Shown piece after piece: positions 34,149 to 43,235 of a DNA stretch of 64,000 nucleotides. The notes under the pieces are model-generated. The model made no database searches. It saw only the letters and a program-made list of their open reading frames with translations, and was not told the DNA's origin. The position numbers were made by a program, and so were the translations under genes. Within the stretch, counting starts at the first letter, position 1, and each line of letters opens with the position of its first letter. The stretch is from NCBI RefSeq assembly GCF_032911445.1, contig NZ_JAWJEJ010000002.1, positions 248,001 through 312,000 of the forward strand, given 5' to 3'. Source of the stretch: Sphingomonas sp. HF-S4 (GTDB lineage Bacteria; Pseudomonadota; Alphaproteobacteria; Sphingomonadales; Sphingomonadaceae).

Positions 34149-35150
34149 ATGCGCTTCTTCTCGGACAATGCCGCTCCCGTGTGCAGCCAGGTGCTCGATG
34201 CCCTGGCTCGGGTAAACGTCCTCGACACTGCCTATGACGGCGATCGCTGGTCGCAGCAGCTCGACGGGGCCTTCTCCGACCTGTTCGATACGCAGGTCCG
34301 CGCTTTGTGGGTGCCTTCGGGGACGTCGGCCAATGCTTTGGCACTCGCCGCTTTGTGCCCGCCGCACGGCAGCGTGGTCTGCCACCGCGACGCGCATATC
34401 CAGAACGACGAATGCGGCGCGCCCGAATTCTACACCCATGGCGCCAAGCTGCTGCTGGCCGACGGGCCGGGCGCCAAGCTGACCCCCGAGACCGCCGCGG
34501 CGGCGCTCGATCGCATCCCCAACGGCGTGCATTGGGTCCAGCCGCACGCGATCTCGATCACCAACGCCAGCGAATACGGCCTGGTCTACACGCCCGATCA
34601 GGTCGCGGCTATTTCCGAGGTCGCCAAGCCGCGCGGCCTGGGTCTGCATATGGATGGCGCTCGCTTTGCAAATGCCGTTGCGCACCTCGATTGTGCGCCG
34701 GGCGACGTGACGTGGCGCGCCGGGGTCGACGTGCTGAGCTTCGGCTTCGTCAAGAATGGCGGGATGAGCGCCGAGGCTTTGGTCTTCTTCAAGCCCGAGC
34801 TGGCCGACGCGACGCTCTATCGCCGCAAGCGCGCCGGGTTGCTGCTCTCCAAGGGGCGCTACCTCGCTGCGCAGCTGCTCGCGATGCTCGAGGGCGATCT
34901 GTGGCTCGCCAATGCCCGCGCCGCCAATGAAGGCGCGCGGCTGCTCGCCGAGGCGGCGGGCGAGCGGCTGGTCCACCCGGTCGAAGCGAACGAAGTATTC
35001 CTCAAGGTCAGCGCCGACGAGGCCGCGTCGCTGCGCGGCCTGGGCTTCGACTTCTACGACTGGGCCGCGGGCGAAGTGCGGCTGGTGACCTCGTGGGACC
35101 AGCGCGCGGAGGATATCGCGCCGCTGGCGGAGGCGATCGCGAAGCTGTGA
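34149..35150 (+). CDS. Low-specificity L-threonine aldolase
   Basis: PLP enzyme splitting L-threonine and allo-threonine to glycine and acetaldehyde. The 333 residues begin FFSDNAAPVCSQVLDALARV. They carry VPSGTSANALALAAL, HMDGARFANAV and the PLP lysine in SFGFVKNGGMSAEAL. All family blocks are present. Its stop overlaps the GTG of the EamA transporter, hinting that the transporter exports or imports a related metabolite. It complements the D-threonine aldolase-type gene at 1.5 kb; both would feed glycine into one-carbon metabolism. Confidence 0.95.
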   Translation: MRFFSDNAAPVCSQVLDALARVNVLDTAYDGDRWSQQLDGAFSDLFDTQVRALWVPSGTSANALALAALCPPHGSVVCHRDAHIQNDECGAPEFYTHGAKLLLADGPGAKLTPETAAAALDRIPNGVHWVQPHAISITNASEYGLVYTPDQVAAISEVAKPRGLGLHMDGARFANAVAHLDCAPGDVTWRAGVDVLSFGFVKNGGMSAEALVFFKPELADATLYRRKRAGLLLSKGRYLAAQLLAMLEGDLWLANARAANEGARLLAEAAGERLVHPVEANEVFLKVSADEAASLRGLGFDFYDWAAGEVRLVTSWDQRAEDIAPLAEAIAKL

Positions 35151-36106
35151 GGCGGTTCGTTTCCTACAAGAAGCCGATCATCGAGCCGCCGGTCGAGAAG
35201 GTCTCGCCGCGGTCGGCGCGGCTCGACGTGATCCTGCCCTTCCTGGTGGTGACGCTGATCTGGGGATCGACCTGGATCGTCATCCGCGACCAGCTCTCGG
35301 TCGTCCCGCCGAGCTGGTCGGTGAGCTATCGCTTCATCGTGGCCGGGGTGGTGATCCTTGCCTGGGGGGCGATGCGCGGCGATTCGCTGCGGCTCGATGT
35401 GCGGGGCTGGATGTTCGCGGTCCTGCTCGGGCTCGCGCAGTTCGTGCTCAACTTCAACTTCGTCTATCGCGCCGAGCAGCACATCACTTCGGGCGTGGTG
35501 GCGATCGTCTATGCGCTGCTGCTCGTGCCCAATGCCGTGCTCGCCCGCGTGTTTCTCGGTCAGCTGATGGGGCGCCAATTGCTGATCGGCTCCGCGGTAG
35601 CGATGGCCGGGGTGGCGCTGCTCTTCGTCCACGAGGCGCGACTGAGCGACGCGGGCCCCGAGGCGGCAATGCTGGGGATCGGCATCGCGCTGTTGGGCGT
35701 GCTCTCGGCCTCGGTCGCCAACGTCATGCAGGCGACCAACCGAGCCAAGGCCTATCCGATGGCGGCGACGCTCGGCTGGGCGATGCTCAGCGGCGCGGCG
35801 ATCGACGCCGCATTCGCCTGGGCAACGGTCGGCCCGCCGGTGATCGAGATGCGCTGGAGCTATATCGCGGGGACGCTCTATCTCGGCGTGCTCGGCTCGG
35901 CGCTCGCCTTCACGATCTATTTCCAGCTCATCCGCACGATCGGCCCGGCCAAGGCGGCCTATACCAGCGTGCTGATCCCGGTGATCGCGATGCTGCTTTC
36001 GACGCTCTACGAAGGCTATCGCTGGTCGGCGCTCGCCGCGGCGGGGGCAGTGCTAGTGCTGGTCGGGCTGGTGCTGGCGCTCAAGGCGCGCAGGCCCAAC
36101 CGGTAA
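35147..36106 (+). CDS. EamA/DMT superfamily transporter
   Basis: A 319-residue permease with ten predicted helices in two EamA repeats. The first begins ILPFLVVTLIWGSTWIVI (WGSTW is the family hallmark), and the second begins near YPMAATLGWAMLSGAAID. The start is GTG overlapping the aldolase stop (GTGA). DMT proteins of this kind export amino acids or small metabolites; the substrate is not evident. The last 91 bases overlap the convergent YeeZ-like gene. Confidence 0.92.
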   Translation: MRRFVSYKKPIIEPPVEKVSPRSARLDVILPFLVVTLIWGSTWIVIRDQLSVVPPSWSVSYRFIVAGVVILAWGAMRGDSLRLDVRGWMFAVLLGLAQFVLNFNFVYRAEQHITSGVVAIVYALLLVPNAVLARVFLGQLMGRQLLIGSAVAMAGVALLFVHEARLSDAGPEAAMLGIGIALLGVLSASVANVMQATNRAKAYPMAATLGWAMLSGAAIDAAFAWATVGPPVIEMRWSYIAGTLYLGVLGSALAFTIYFQLIRTIGPAKAAYTSVLIPVIAMLLSTLYEGYRWSALAAAGAVLVLVGLVLALKARRPNR

Positions 36107-36855
36107 TCGGGGTAAAGCGGGCGCCAGCGCAGCACGCGCTTGGCCTTGTGGTTCGCGACGCGGCGGTTCTCGGAATAGAAGGCACGCGCCTGCGGGCTGA
36201 GGTCCGCCTGGTCCAGCGGCACCAGCGGCGGCGGCGCGATGCCGAGCAGGCTACAGGCATAAGCGACGACATCGCTCTGCGGCGCGGGCAGATCGTCGGC
36301 GAGGTTGTAGGCGCCACGCGGCGCATCGAACCCGGCGGTGATCCCGGCGACGATGTCGTCGAGATGGACGCGGCTGAACACCTGGCCGGGAATGTGGATG
36401 CGAGCGGCGTCACCCCGCGCGGCACGTTCGAGCGGCGAGCGGCCAGGGCCGTAGATTCCTGGGAGGCGGAACACGCGGGCACCGAGCGCGAGCCATGCCG
36501 CGTCGGCTTGCGCGCGTTCCATTCGGCGGCCCGTACCGATGGGGGCAGTCTCGTCGACCCAGGCGCCGTTTGTGTCGCCATAGACGCCGGTCGAGGAGAG
36601 GTAGCCGAGCCAGGCGCGGGCTTCGCCGAGTTGCGGTGCGAAGGCAGCGAGGATGGGATCGGTCTCGCCCGGCGCGACGGTCGAGACGATGTGGCTGGCG
36701 TTCGCGATCTCGAAGGTGACGCGGTCGGTGTCGGCGAAGGCGATGCTGTCGTCGCGCCCGTCGCGGGTGACTGCCGCGATCCGCCAGCCGCCGGGAGCAA
36801 GATGCCGGGCGAGCGCGCTGCCGGTATAGCCCAGGCCAAAGATCAGCAGGCGCAT
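36016..36855 (-). CDS. YeeZ-like NAD(P)-binding SDR/epimerase-type protein
   Basis: A 279-residue Rossmann protein: RLLIFGLGYTGSALARHLA at the N-terminus, then LSSTGVYGDTNGAWVDE (the SDR Tyr region) and FRLPGIYGPGRSPLE. It ends with a Ser/Thr/Ala tail (SASTSPTSTSTAPAAAS) that is read from the antisense of the EamA gene and is probably an extension gained by loss of an earlier stop. The ATG is preceded at five bases by GGGGGAGG, which is the end of a palindromic repeat. The substrate is unknown. Confidence 0.85.
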   Translation of the reverse strand: MRLLIFGLGYTGSALARHLAPGGWRIAAVTRDGRDDSIAFADTDRVTFEIANASHIVSTVAPGETDPILAAFAPQLGEARAWLGYLSSTGVYGDTNGAWVDETAPIGTGRRMERAQADAAWLALGARVFRLPGIYGPGRSPLERAARGDAARIHIPGQVFSRVHLDDIVAGITAGFDAPRGAYNLADDLPAPQSDVVAYACSLLGIAPPPLVPLDQADLSPQARAFYSENRRVANHKAKRVLRWRPLYPDYRLGLRALSASTSPTSTSTAPAAASADQR

Positions 36856-36857
36856 CA

Positions 36858-36986
36858 GATCCTCCCCCGGAGGGGGAGGTGGCGCGCGTAGCGCGACGGA
36901 GGGGTATTCTCCGCAGGCGACGTGGCTCGTGGAGAATACCCCTCCACCAAGCTACGCTTGGTCCCCCTCCCCCTCCGGGGGAGGAT
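36858..36986. repeat. Palindromic repeat element (type B variant) before the YeeZ-like gene
   Basis: Outer arms atcctcccccggagggggagg and cctccccctccgggggaggat enclose an inner pair ggggtattctcc/ggagaatacccc. Read on the minus strand, the left end supplies GGGGGAGGATCTG directly before the ATG at 36855. The right end lies just before the stop of the M28 gene. Confidence 0.85.
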
Positions 36987-36990
36987 TTGG

Positions 36991-38595
36991 TTAGCGCGCG
37001 CCATGACCACCAAACGCGACGCCGAAGAAATCGCCCTTGTGCCAGCTCGGCCGCGCGTCGGCGTCGGCGATCGCCCGCGCGGCGGCGTAGTTGACGCGCA
37101 TGAACTTCGCCGCCGAGGCCCAGTTCACCGGCAGCGACAGGTCGTCCGATGGCTTGTGGTAATGATTGGCAAGGAAATCGTCCTGCGCCGCCTGGCCGGG
37201 GCCGCCCGGGCCGGTATCGACCGAGACCGCGGGAATGCCCGCCTGGACGAAGCTGTAATGGTCCGATCGGATGAAGAATTGCTCCTCGGGCGAAGGGTCG
37301 GGGACGGTCTTGAGCCCTTCGGCCGCCGCCGCCGCCGCGAATGTCGCGCCCAAGGTCGAGCGCTCGCCGCCGAGGATGACGAGGTCTTCCAGCTTATAGG
37401 TCAGGATCGGCATGTCGATATTGATGTCGGCGACCAGCCTGCCGCCCGCAGGCAGCCCGGGATGCGCAGCGAAATAGCCCGATCCGACCAACCCCTTCTC
37501 CTCGGCGGTCAGGGCGACGAACACTAGCGAGCGGCGCGGGCGCTGGCCCGATGCCTGGAAGGCGCGCGCGACTTCGAGCATGGTTGCGATCCCTGCGGCA
37601 TTGTCCATCGCGCCGTTGTAGATCGTGTCGCCCTTCTCGGGCTCACCGACGCCGACATGGTCGAGATGCGCCGAGAGGACGACATATTCTTGCCGAAGCG
37701 CTGGATCGCTGCCCTCGATAAGCCCGATCACGTTGCTGCTCTGCGCAGTGGTGACGCGCGTGCTCGCGGCAACCTTGAGCGTGCCCGCCAGCGCGCCGGT
37801 GGGGAGCCGGGTGCCGCGGCGCTCGGCGGCGAGGACGTCGCGCCACTTGATCCGCGATCCGGCGAACAGCTTCTCGGCGCCGGTCTGGCCGACGATGCCG
37901 ACCACCGGTGCGCGCGGGGCGATCATGTTGGCCTTGCCGTCGGGGCCGATCCAGCTCGTCCGCGCATAATCGTAGAAGGGCGCCATCGCCTCGAGCGGGA
38001 ATTCGGCGCGGCGCGCGATCGATTCGACGATGATCACCGCCTTGGCGCCGCGCGCCTGGGCGATCCGCGCCTTCTGGTCGTCGTCGCCGAGATGCGCGGC
38101 GACATCGTCGGGCAGCCCTTCGGGAACCCCGGCGTAGATCGCCACGATCTTTCCGCGCACGTCGAGCCCGCGATAATCGTCGCGCTTGGTCTCGGGGTAG
38201 ACGAGGCCGTAGCCGGCGAAGACGATCTGCCCCTCGGCAGTGAAGTCGGGGGTGGTCGGGATGCCCTGGTTGAGGAAGTCGATGCCGAACTGGAGCGGGA
38301 TCGGCGTGGCGCCGCGCGTCAGCGTCCACTTGGCCTTTTCCGCCGGGCGATAGGTGACGAGCCCCACCGGCTGGAACCAGCCCTTCTCGCCGCCCGGTCG
38401 CAGCCCCAGGCTCTGCATCTGCGCCGCGACATATTCGGCGGCGACGTCGTAGTCGCGCGTCCCCGCCTCGCGCCCGCGCAGCTCGTCCGAAGCGAGGAAG
38501 GCGACATGCGCCTTGAGGGCCGCCTGGTCCGACGGAAGCTGCTGCGCCGACGCTGGGGCGGCGAGGAGGAGCAGTAGGAACAGGAACGTACGCAC
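36991..38595 (-). CDS. M28 family zinc peptidase, first tandem copy
   Basis: Secreted aminopeptidase of 534 residues with signal peptide RTFLFLLLLLAAPASAQQ. An inserted protease-associated (PA) domain (about residues 120-240) lies within the catalytic domain. Zinc ligands appear as SAHLDH, NGAMDNAAG, AEEKG, DINID and NHYHKPSDD, in the M28 order. It is a close paralogue of the gene at 38759-40426. GTG at 38595 is preferred over the adjacent TTG because GAAGGAG lies seven bases before it. A type A repeat separates the two genes. Confidence 0.93.
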   Translation of the reverse strand: MRTFLFLLLLLAAPASAQQLPSDQAALKAHVAFLASDELRGREAGTRDYDVAAEYVAAQMQSLGLRPGGEKGWFQPVGLVTYRPAEKAKWTLTRGATPIPLQFGIDFLNQGIPTTPDFTAEGQIVFAGYGLVYPETKRDDYRGLDVRGKIVAIYAGVPEGLPDDVAAHLGDDDQKARIAQARGAKAVIIVESIARRAEFPLEAMAPFYDYARTSWIGPDGKANMIAPRAPVVGIVGQTGAEKLFAGSRIKWRDVLAAERRGTRLPTGALAGTLKVAASTRVTTAQSSNVIGLIEGSDPALRQEYVVLSAHLDHVGVGEPEKGDTIYNGAMDNAAGIATMLEVARAFQASGQRPRRSLVFVALTAEEKGLVGSGYFAAHPGLPAGGRLVADINIDMPILTYKLEDLVILGGERSTLGATFAAAAAAEGLKTVPDPSPEEQFFIRSDHYSFVQAGIPAVSVDTGPGGPGQAAQDDFLANHYHKPSDDLSLPVNWASAAKFMRVNYAAARAIADADARPSWHKGDFFGVAFGGHGAR

Positions 38596-38611
38596 CAAGC
38601 GGCTCCTTCAT

Positions 38612-38753
38612 CCCCCTCCCTGCTTGCAGGGAGGGGTTAGGGGTGGGTTGCGGCGGGCGGGGCTCGATGCCCCGCCGGTCGCTTTCGGGAGCGGAGGGCG
38701 CGGCTGGCGCCGCGCACCCACCCCCGGCCCCTCCCTGCGAGCAGGGAGGGGAG
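38612..38753. repeat. Palindromic repeat element, type A, between the M28 paralogues
   Basis: Arms cccctccctgcttgcagggagggg and cccctccctgcgagcagggagggg are inverted, with the inner hairpin cggggctcgatgccccg (loop TCGAT) as in the element at 5695. It occupies the gap between the two tandem peptidase genes almost completely. Confidence 0.85.
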
Positions 38754-38758
38754 TGTCG

Positions 38759-40426
38759 TCACTTCTGCATCGGTCCGCCGAAGGCAGTGCCGAAGAAGTC
38801 CCCCTTCTTCCACATCGGCTTGGCGTCCGCATCGGCGATCTCGCGCGCGATGCGATAATTGACGTCGACGAAGCGCGCGCCCGATTCCCAGTCGATCGCC
38901 GGCTGCTGGACGAGATCGTCCGAGGGCTGGTGATAATGCGTGCTGAGGAAATGGTCGGTCGCGGCCTTGCCCGGACCCTTTTCGCCCGGCCACAGGAACA
39001 CCGAGGGCACGCCCTGCTGGACGAAGCGGTAATGGTCCGAGCGGACGAAGAACGCCTCGTCGGGGCGCGGATCGCCGGCCATGCCGACGCCGATCTGCGC
39101 AGCGGCGCGCGCCACCGTCTCGCCGAGCGTCGAGTGCGCCGCGCCGAACGGCGTCACGTCCTCGAACTTGTAGGTGATGATCGGCATGTCGAGATTGACG
39201 TTGGCGACGATGTCGGCCTTGGCCACGGTCGGGTTCTGGGCGAAATAGTCCGAGCCGACCAGCCCCTTCTCCTCGGCGGTGACCGCGAGGAACATCACCG
39301 AGCGGCGCGGCGGCTTGCCCAACGCCTTGAAGCGCTTGGCCTCTTCGATCAGCGAGGCGATGCCGACGGCATTGTCCATCGCGCCGTTGTAGATCGTGTC
39401 GCCCTTCGCATTGGGCTTGCCGACGCCGACATGGTCGAGATGCGCGGTGAGGACGACGACTTCCTTCGCGAGCGCGGGATCGCTGCCGGGGAGCGTGCCG
39501 GCGACGTTATAGCTGGTGTAGGCCCGGTTGGCGGTCTTCAGCGCGACGCCGAGCGTGGCTGCCAGCGGCATGGCCTTGAAGGTCGCGTTGTCGGTCTCGG
39601 CGGTCTTCGAGACCTTTTCCCATGAGAGCTTGGCGCCTGCGAACAGCTTGGCGGCGCCGGCCTGGCTCAGCATGCCGAGCGCGGGGGCACCCGGGATGTA
39701 GCCGGTGCCATCGGGCTTGCCCCAGGTGGTGCGCTCGCGGTCCCAGGCTGCCTTGATCGTCGCGAACGGATAGGCGCCGCGGCCGCCCTTGGGGGTTTCG
39801 AGCGTGATGTAGCCGACCGCACCCTTCTTGCGCGCGATCTCTGCCTTGGTCGCGGCGCTGCCGAAATGGGCGCGCTCCTCGGCGGGGAAGGCGCTCGGCG
39901 CGCCGCCGAAGAAGGCGACGATCTTGCCCTTCACGTCGACGCCCTTGTAATCGTCGCGACCGAGCCCGACCACGCCCTGGCCGACGAACACCACCGGCGC
40001 GTCTAGCGTCAGGCTGGTCAGCGCGGCACTGGCGGCGGGGAGATAGTCCTCGCCGAAGACGAGCGCGACCGGCGCGCCGCGCTTGGGCGTCAGGGTCATG
40101 CTGCCATGGCCATCGGGCTTGTAGCCGATCAGCGGCACCTTCTGGAGGTAGGATCCCTCGTCGCCCGCCGGACGGAGCCCGGCGGCATAGAATTGCGACG
40201 CGACATATTGCGCGGCGATGTCGTACTCGGCGCTCCCCGCCTCGCGCCCGCGCAGCGCATCCGAAGCGAGAAACTGAATATGCCCCTTGAGCGCCGCCTG
40301 GTCTGCAGGCAGTTCGGCGTTGAGGATCGCATTGGTCTGGGCGGCGGTCGGGGCCGCGGCTTCCTGCGCGAGCGCCGGGGCGGCGGCAAATGCGATCAGG
40401 CCGAGCGGCACGGTCAGTCGAAGCAT
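38759..40426 (-). CDS. M28 family zinc peptidase, second tandem copy
   Basis: A 555-residue secreted peptidase with signal peptide LRLTVPLGLIAFAAAPALAQ and a PA insertion. Zinc ligands are TAHLDH, NGAMDNAVG, AEEKG, NLDMP and THYHQPSDD. The pair share long blocks (GDTIYNGAMDNA, TAEEKGLVGS, HYHxPSDDL), clearly an old tandem duplication. The start follows AGGGATTTCTC. Likely digests extracellular or periplasmic peptides for uptake. The intact catalytic set in both copies argues against one being a pseudogene. Confidence 0.93.
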   Translation of the reverse strand: MLRLTVPLGLIAFAAAPALAQEAAAPTAAQTNAILNAELPADQAALKGHIQFLASDALRGREAGSAEYDIAAQYVASQFYAAGLRPAGDEGSYLQKVPLIGYKPDGHGSMTLTPKRGAPVALVFGEDYLPAASAALTSLTLDAPVVFVGQGVVGLGRDDYKGVDVKGKIVAFFGGAPSAFPAEERAHFGSAATKAEIARKKGAVGYITLETPKGGRGAYPFATIKAAWDRERTTWGKPDGTGYIPGAPALGMLSQAGAAKLFAGAKLSWEKVSKTAETDNATFKAMPLAATLGVALKTANRAYTSYNVAGTLPGSDPALAKEVVVLTAHLDHVGVGKPNAKGDTIYNGAMDNAVGIASLIEEAKRFKALGKPPRRSVMFLAVTAEEKGLVGSDYFAQNPTVAKADIVANVNLDMPIITYKFEDVTPFGAAHSTLGETVARAAAQIGVGMAGDPRPDEAFFVRSDHYRFVQQGVPSVFLWPGEKGPGKAATDHFLSTHYHQPSDDLVQQPAIDWESGARFVDVNYRIAREIADADAKPMWKKGDFFGTAFGGPMQK

Positions 40427-40536
40427 GAGAAATCCCTGAAAGTCTGGAATGGCTTACTCGGTAGCAGCGTGCAACCGATAGGCAAGCGGGCAGTTTCTAG
40501 TAGCGGGCAGGGGGCGGCCTCCTATATCGCGAGACT

Positions 40537-43125
40537 ATGGCAGACGCTCAGACCGCAACCCAGGCGCCCGTGGTGACGCGCCGCGAGGATTACCGTGAAC
40601 CCGATTGGCGCGTGCCGGAGATCGCGCTCGACTTCGATCTCGATCCCGCCGCCACCCGCGTCCACGCGACGCTCCAGGTCGAGCGCAACGGCAGCCATGA
40701 CGCGCCGCTGCGGCTTGCCGGGGACGGGCTGCTTGCCTTGGTCGTCCGCGTCGACGGCGTCGTCGCCGAGGACTGGACGATGGACGGCGACGACCTGGTC
40801 GTCCCGCTCAGCGGCGCCGCGCACACGATCGAGACCGAAGTCGAGATCGCGCCCGAGCGCAACACCCAGCTGATGGGGCTCTATGCCTCGGGCGGGATCC
40901 TGTGCACGCAATGCGAGGCCGAGGGCTTCCGCCGGATCACCTTCTTCCCCGATCGCCCCGACGTGCTGTCGAAGTACAAGGTGAAGATGACCGCCGACAA
41001 GGCGCGCTTCCCGGTGTTGCTGGCGAATGGCGATCCGATCGCGCAGGGCGACCTCGACGGCGGCAAGCATTGGGCCGAGTGGCACGATCCGTTCCCCAAG
41101 CCGAGCTATCTGTTCGCGATCGTCGCGGGCGATCTCGTCGCCAATCGCGGCAGCTTCATGACGATGTCGGGGCGCGAGGTGCAGCTCGGCATCTGGGTGC
41201 GTTTGCCCGATCTGCCCAAGACCGACCACGCGCTCCACGCGCTCAAGCTGTCGATGGCGTGGGACGAGAAGGTCTATGGCCGCGAATACGATCTCGACGT
41301 GTTCAACATCGTCGCGGTCGATGATTTCAACTTCGGGGCGATGGAGAATAAGGGGCTCAACGTCTTCAACAGCCGCTACATCCTGGCCGACCCCGACACC
41401 GCGACCGATTACGATTACGACGCGATCGCCGCGGTGGTCGCGCACGAATATTTCCACAACTGGTCGGGCAACCGCATCACCTGCCGCGACTGGTTCCAGC
41501 TCTCGCTGAAGGAAGGCTTCACCGTCTTCCGCGACCAGAGCTTCTCGGCCGATCAGGGCAGCGCCGCGGTCAAGCGGATCGAGGACGTCCGCGGCTTGCG
41601 CGCGAGCCAGTTCCCCGAGGATGCCGGCCCGCTCGCGCACCCGGTGCGCCCCGACGAATATATCGAGATCAGCAACTTCTACACCGCGACGATCTACAAC
41701 AAGGGCGCCGAAGTCATCCGGATGATGGCGACGATCCTCGGCCCCGAGAAGTTCCGCGCCGCGACCGACCTCTATTTCGATCGCTTCGACGGCACTGCCG
41801 CGACCTGCGAGGATTTCGTCCAGTCGATGGAGCAGGGCGGCGGGGTCGACCTCACCCAGTTCCGCCGCTGGTACAGCCAGGCGGGCACGCCGCGCGTCTC
41901 GGCGACGCTGACGCAGGAGGGCGGTCGCGCACGGCTTACCTTGCGCCAGGTCGTCCCGCCGACTCCGGGCCAGCCGGTCAAGGAGCCGATGGTCCTTCCC
42001 TTGAAGGTCAAGCTGTTCGGCGCGGTCACCGGCCGGGCGCTGTGCGACGAGCAGCTCGTGCTGCTCAAGGACGAGAGCCACGAGATCCTGTTCGAGAATT
42101 TGCCCGAGACGCCGGTGCTGTCGATCAACCGCGGCTTCTCGGCGCCGGTGGTGGTCGAAACCAACCGCACCGCCAAGGACCTCGCCTTCCTCTCGGCGCA
42201 CGACGACGATCCGTTCGCGCGCTACGAGGCGATGCAGCAATTGATGCTCGACACCCTGGTAACCTCGGTCGCCAACGGCACCGGCGACCACCAGGCGGTG
42301 ATCGACGCGGTGCGCAACACGCTGACCGACGCCAATCTCGATCGCGCCTTCATCGCCGAAGCGGTGCTGCTGCCCTCGGACAGCTTCATCGGCGACCAGA
42401 TGACGGTGGTCGAGCCCGAGGCGATCTTCCGGGCGCGCGAGGCGCTGCGCCAGGATCTCGGCAAGGCGCTCGCGACCGAATGGCGCGCGGCGTATGAAGG
42501 CAGCCTTGCCAACCGCTTCGAATATTCGCCCGCGGCCAAGGGCGCGCGGCGGCTCAAGACCGTGGCGCTCGGCTATATCGCGGCAAGCGGCGCGGCCGAT
42601 GCCGACGGCCTCGCGTTCGACCAGTTCCGCGGCGCCGACAACATGACAGACCGCCAGGGCGCGATGACCACGCTGGTCAACGGCGCGTCGCCGCTGCGCG
42701 AGGAGGCGCTCGAGGCGTTCTACACGCGCTATCAGGGCAACGGTCTGGTGCTCGACAAGTGGTTCCAGACCCAGGCGCTGTCGTCGCGTGAGGATACGCT
42801 CGATAGAGTCGAGCGGCTCGCGGCGCATCCCGACTTCACCTTGTCCAATCCCAATCGCGCGCGCTCGCTGATCGGCGCGTTCAGCGTCAACCAGCGCGCG
42901 TTCCACGATGTGTCGGGGCGCGGCTACCGCTTCGTTGCCGACCAGTTGATTGCGCTCGACAAGCTCAATCCGCAGACCGCCGCCAAGCTGCTCCCGCCGC
43001 TCGGCCGCTGGAAGCGCTTCGACGAAGGCCGCGCCGCCAAGATGCGCGCCGAGCTCGAGCGCATCGTCGCGACGCCGGAGCTGAGCAAGGACATGTTCGA
43101 GCAGGCGAGCAAGTCGCTGGATTGA
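40537..43125 (+). CDS. pepN: Aminopeptidase N (M1)
   Basis: Broad aminopeptidase of 862 residues. The exopeptidase motif is GAMENKGLNVFNSR; zinc is bound by HEYFHNWSGNR (His303 to His307) and a downstream Glu in SLKEGFTVFRDQ. The C-terminal helical ERAP-like domain is present (LRQDLGKALATEWRAAYEG). No signal peptide is seen, so it is cytosolic. The length matches the proteobacterial PepN. The start has no strong ribosome site. Divergent from the M28 pair, making a peptide-breakdown group. Confidence 0.96.
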   Translation: MADAQTATQAPVVTRREDYREPDWRVPEIALDFDLDPAATRVHATLQVERNGSHDAPLRLAGDGLLALVVRVDGVVAEDWTMDGDDLVVPLSGAAHTIETEVEIAPERNTQLMGLYASGGILCTQCEAEGFRRITFFPDRPDVLSKYKVKMTADKARFPVLLANGDPIAQGDLDGGKHWAEWHDPFPKPSYLFAIVAGDLVANRGSFMTMSGREVQLGIWVRLPDLPKTDHALHALKLSMAWDEKVYGREYDLDVFNIVAVDDFNFGAMENKGLNVFNSRYILADPDTATDYDYDAIAAVVAHEYFHNWSGNRITCRDWFQLSLKEGFTVFRDQSFSADQGSAAVKRIEDVRGLRASQFPEDAGPLAHPVRPDEYIEISNFYTATIYNKGAEVIRMMATILGPEKFRAATDLYFDRFDGTAATCEDFVQSMEQGGGVDLTQFRRWYSQAGTPRVSATLTQEGGRARLTLRQVVPPTPGQPVKEPMVLPLKVKLFGAVTGRALCDEQLVLLKDESHEILFENLPETPVLSINRGFSAPVVVETNRTAKDLAFLSAHDDDPFARYEAMQQLMLDTLVTSVANGTGDHQAVIDAVRNTLTDANLDRAFIAEAVLLPSDSFIGDQMTVVEPEAIFRAREALRQDLGKALATEWRAAYEGSLANRFEYSPAAKGARRLKTVALGYIAASGAADADGLAFDQFRGADNMTDRQGAMTTLVNGASPLREEALEAFYTRYQGNGLVLDKWFQTQALSSREDTLDRVERLAAHPDFTLSNPNRARSLIGAFSVNQRAFHDVSGRGYRFVADQLIALDKLNPQTAAKLLPPLGRWKRFDEGRAAKMRAELERIVATPELSKDMFEQASKSLD

Positions 43126-43133
43126 GGACATAA

Positions 43134-43159
43134 AGCTCCTCCCCTGAAGGGGAGGGGCT
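43134..43159. repeat. Short hairpin, half of a repeat element
   Basis: The inverted pair cctcccc/ggggagg with loop TGAA lies nine bases after the pepN stop. It resembles one arm of the large palindromic repeats. There is no T run, so it is not a standard terminator. Confidence 0.5.
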
Positions 43160-43235
43160 AAAGGTGTCGCCCCGCAAACACCGGTAGACCCTGCGCGCAT
43201 CTTCTGCTTTGGCGGTGCCGGGACCGCAGGAAGAC

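Noticed and set aside
31741..34344. An 867-codon open frame on the minus strand across the PBP1A gene
   Set aside because: It overlaps a gene with all GT51 and transpeptidase motifs, and its translation is low-complexity Arg/Ala/Gly without domains.
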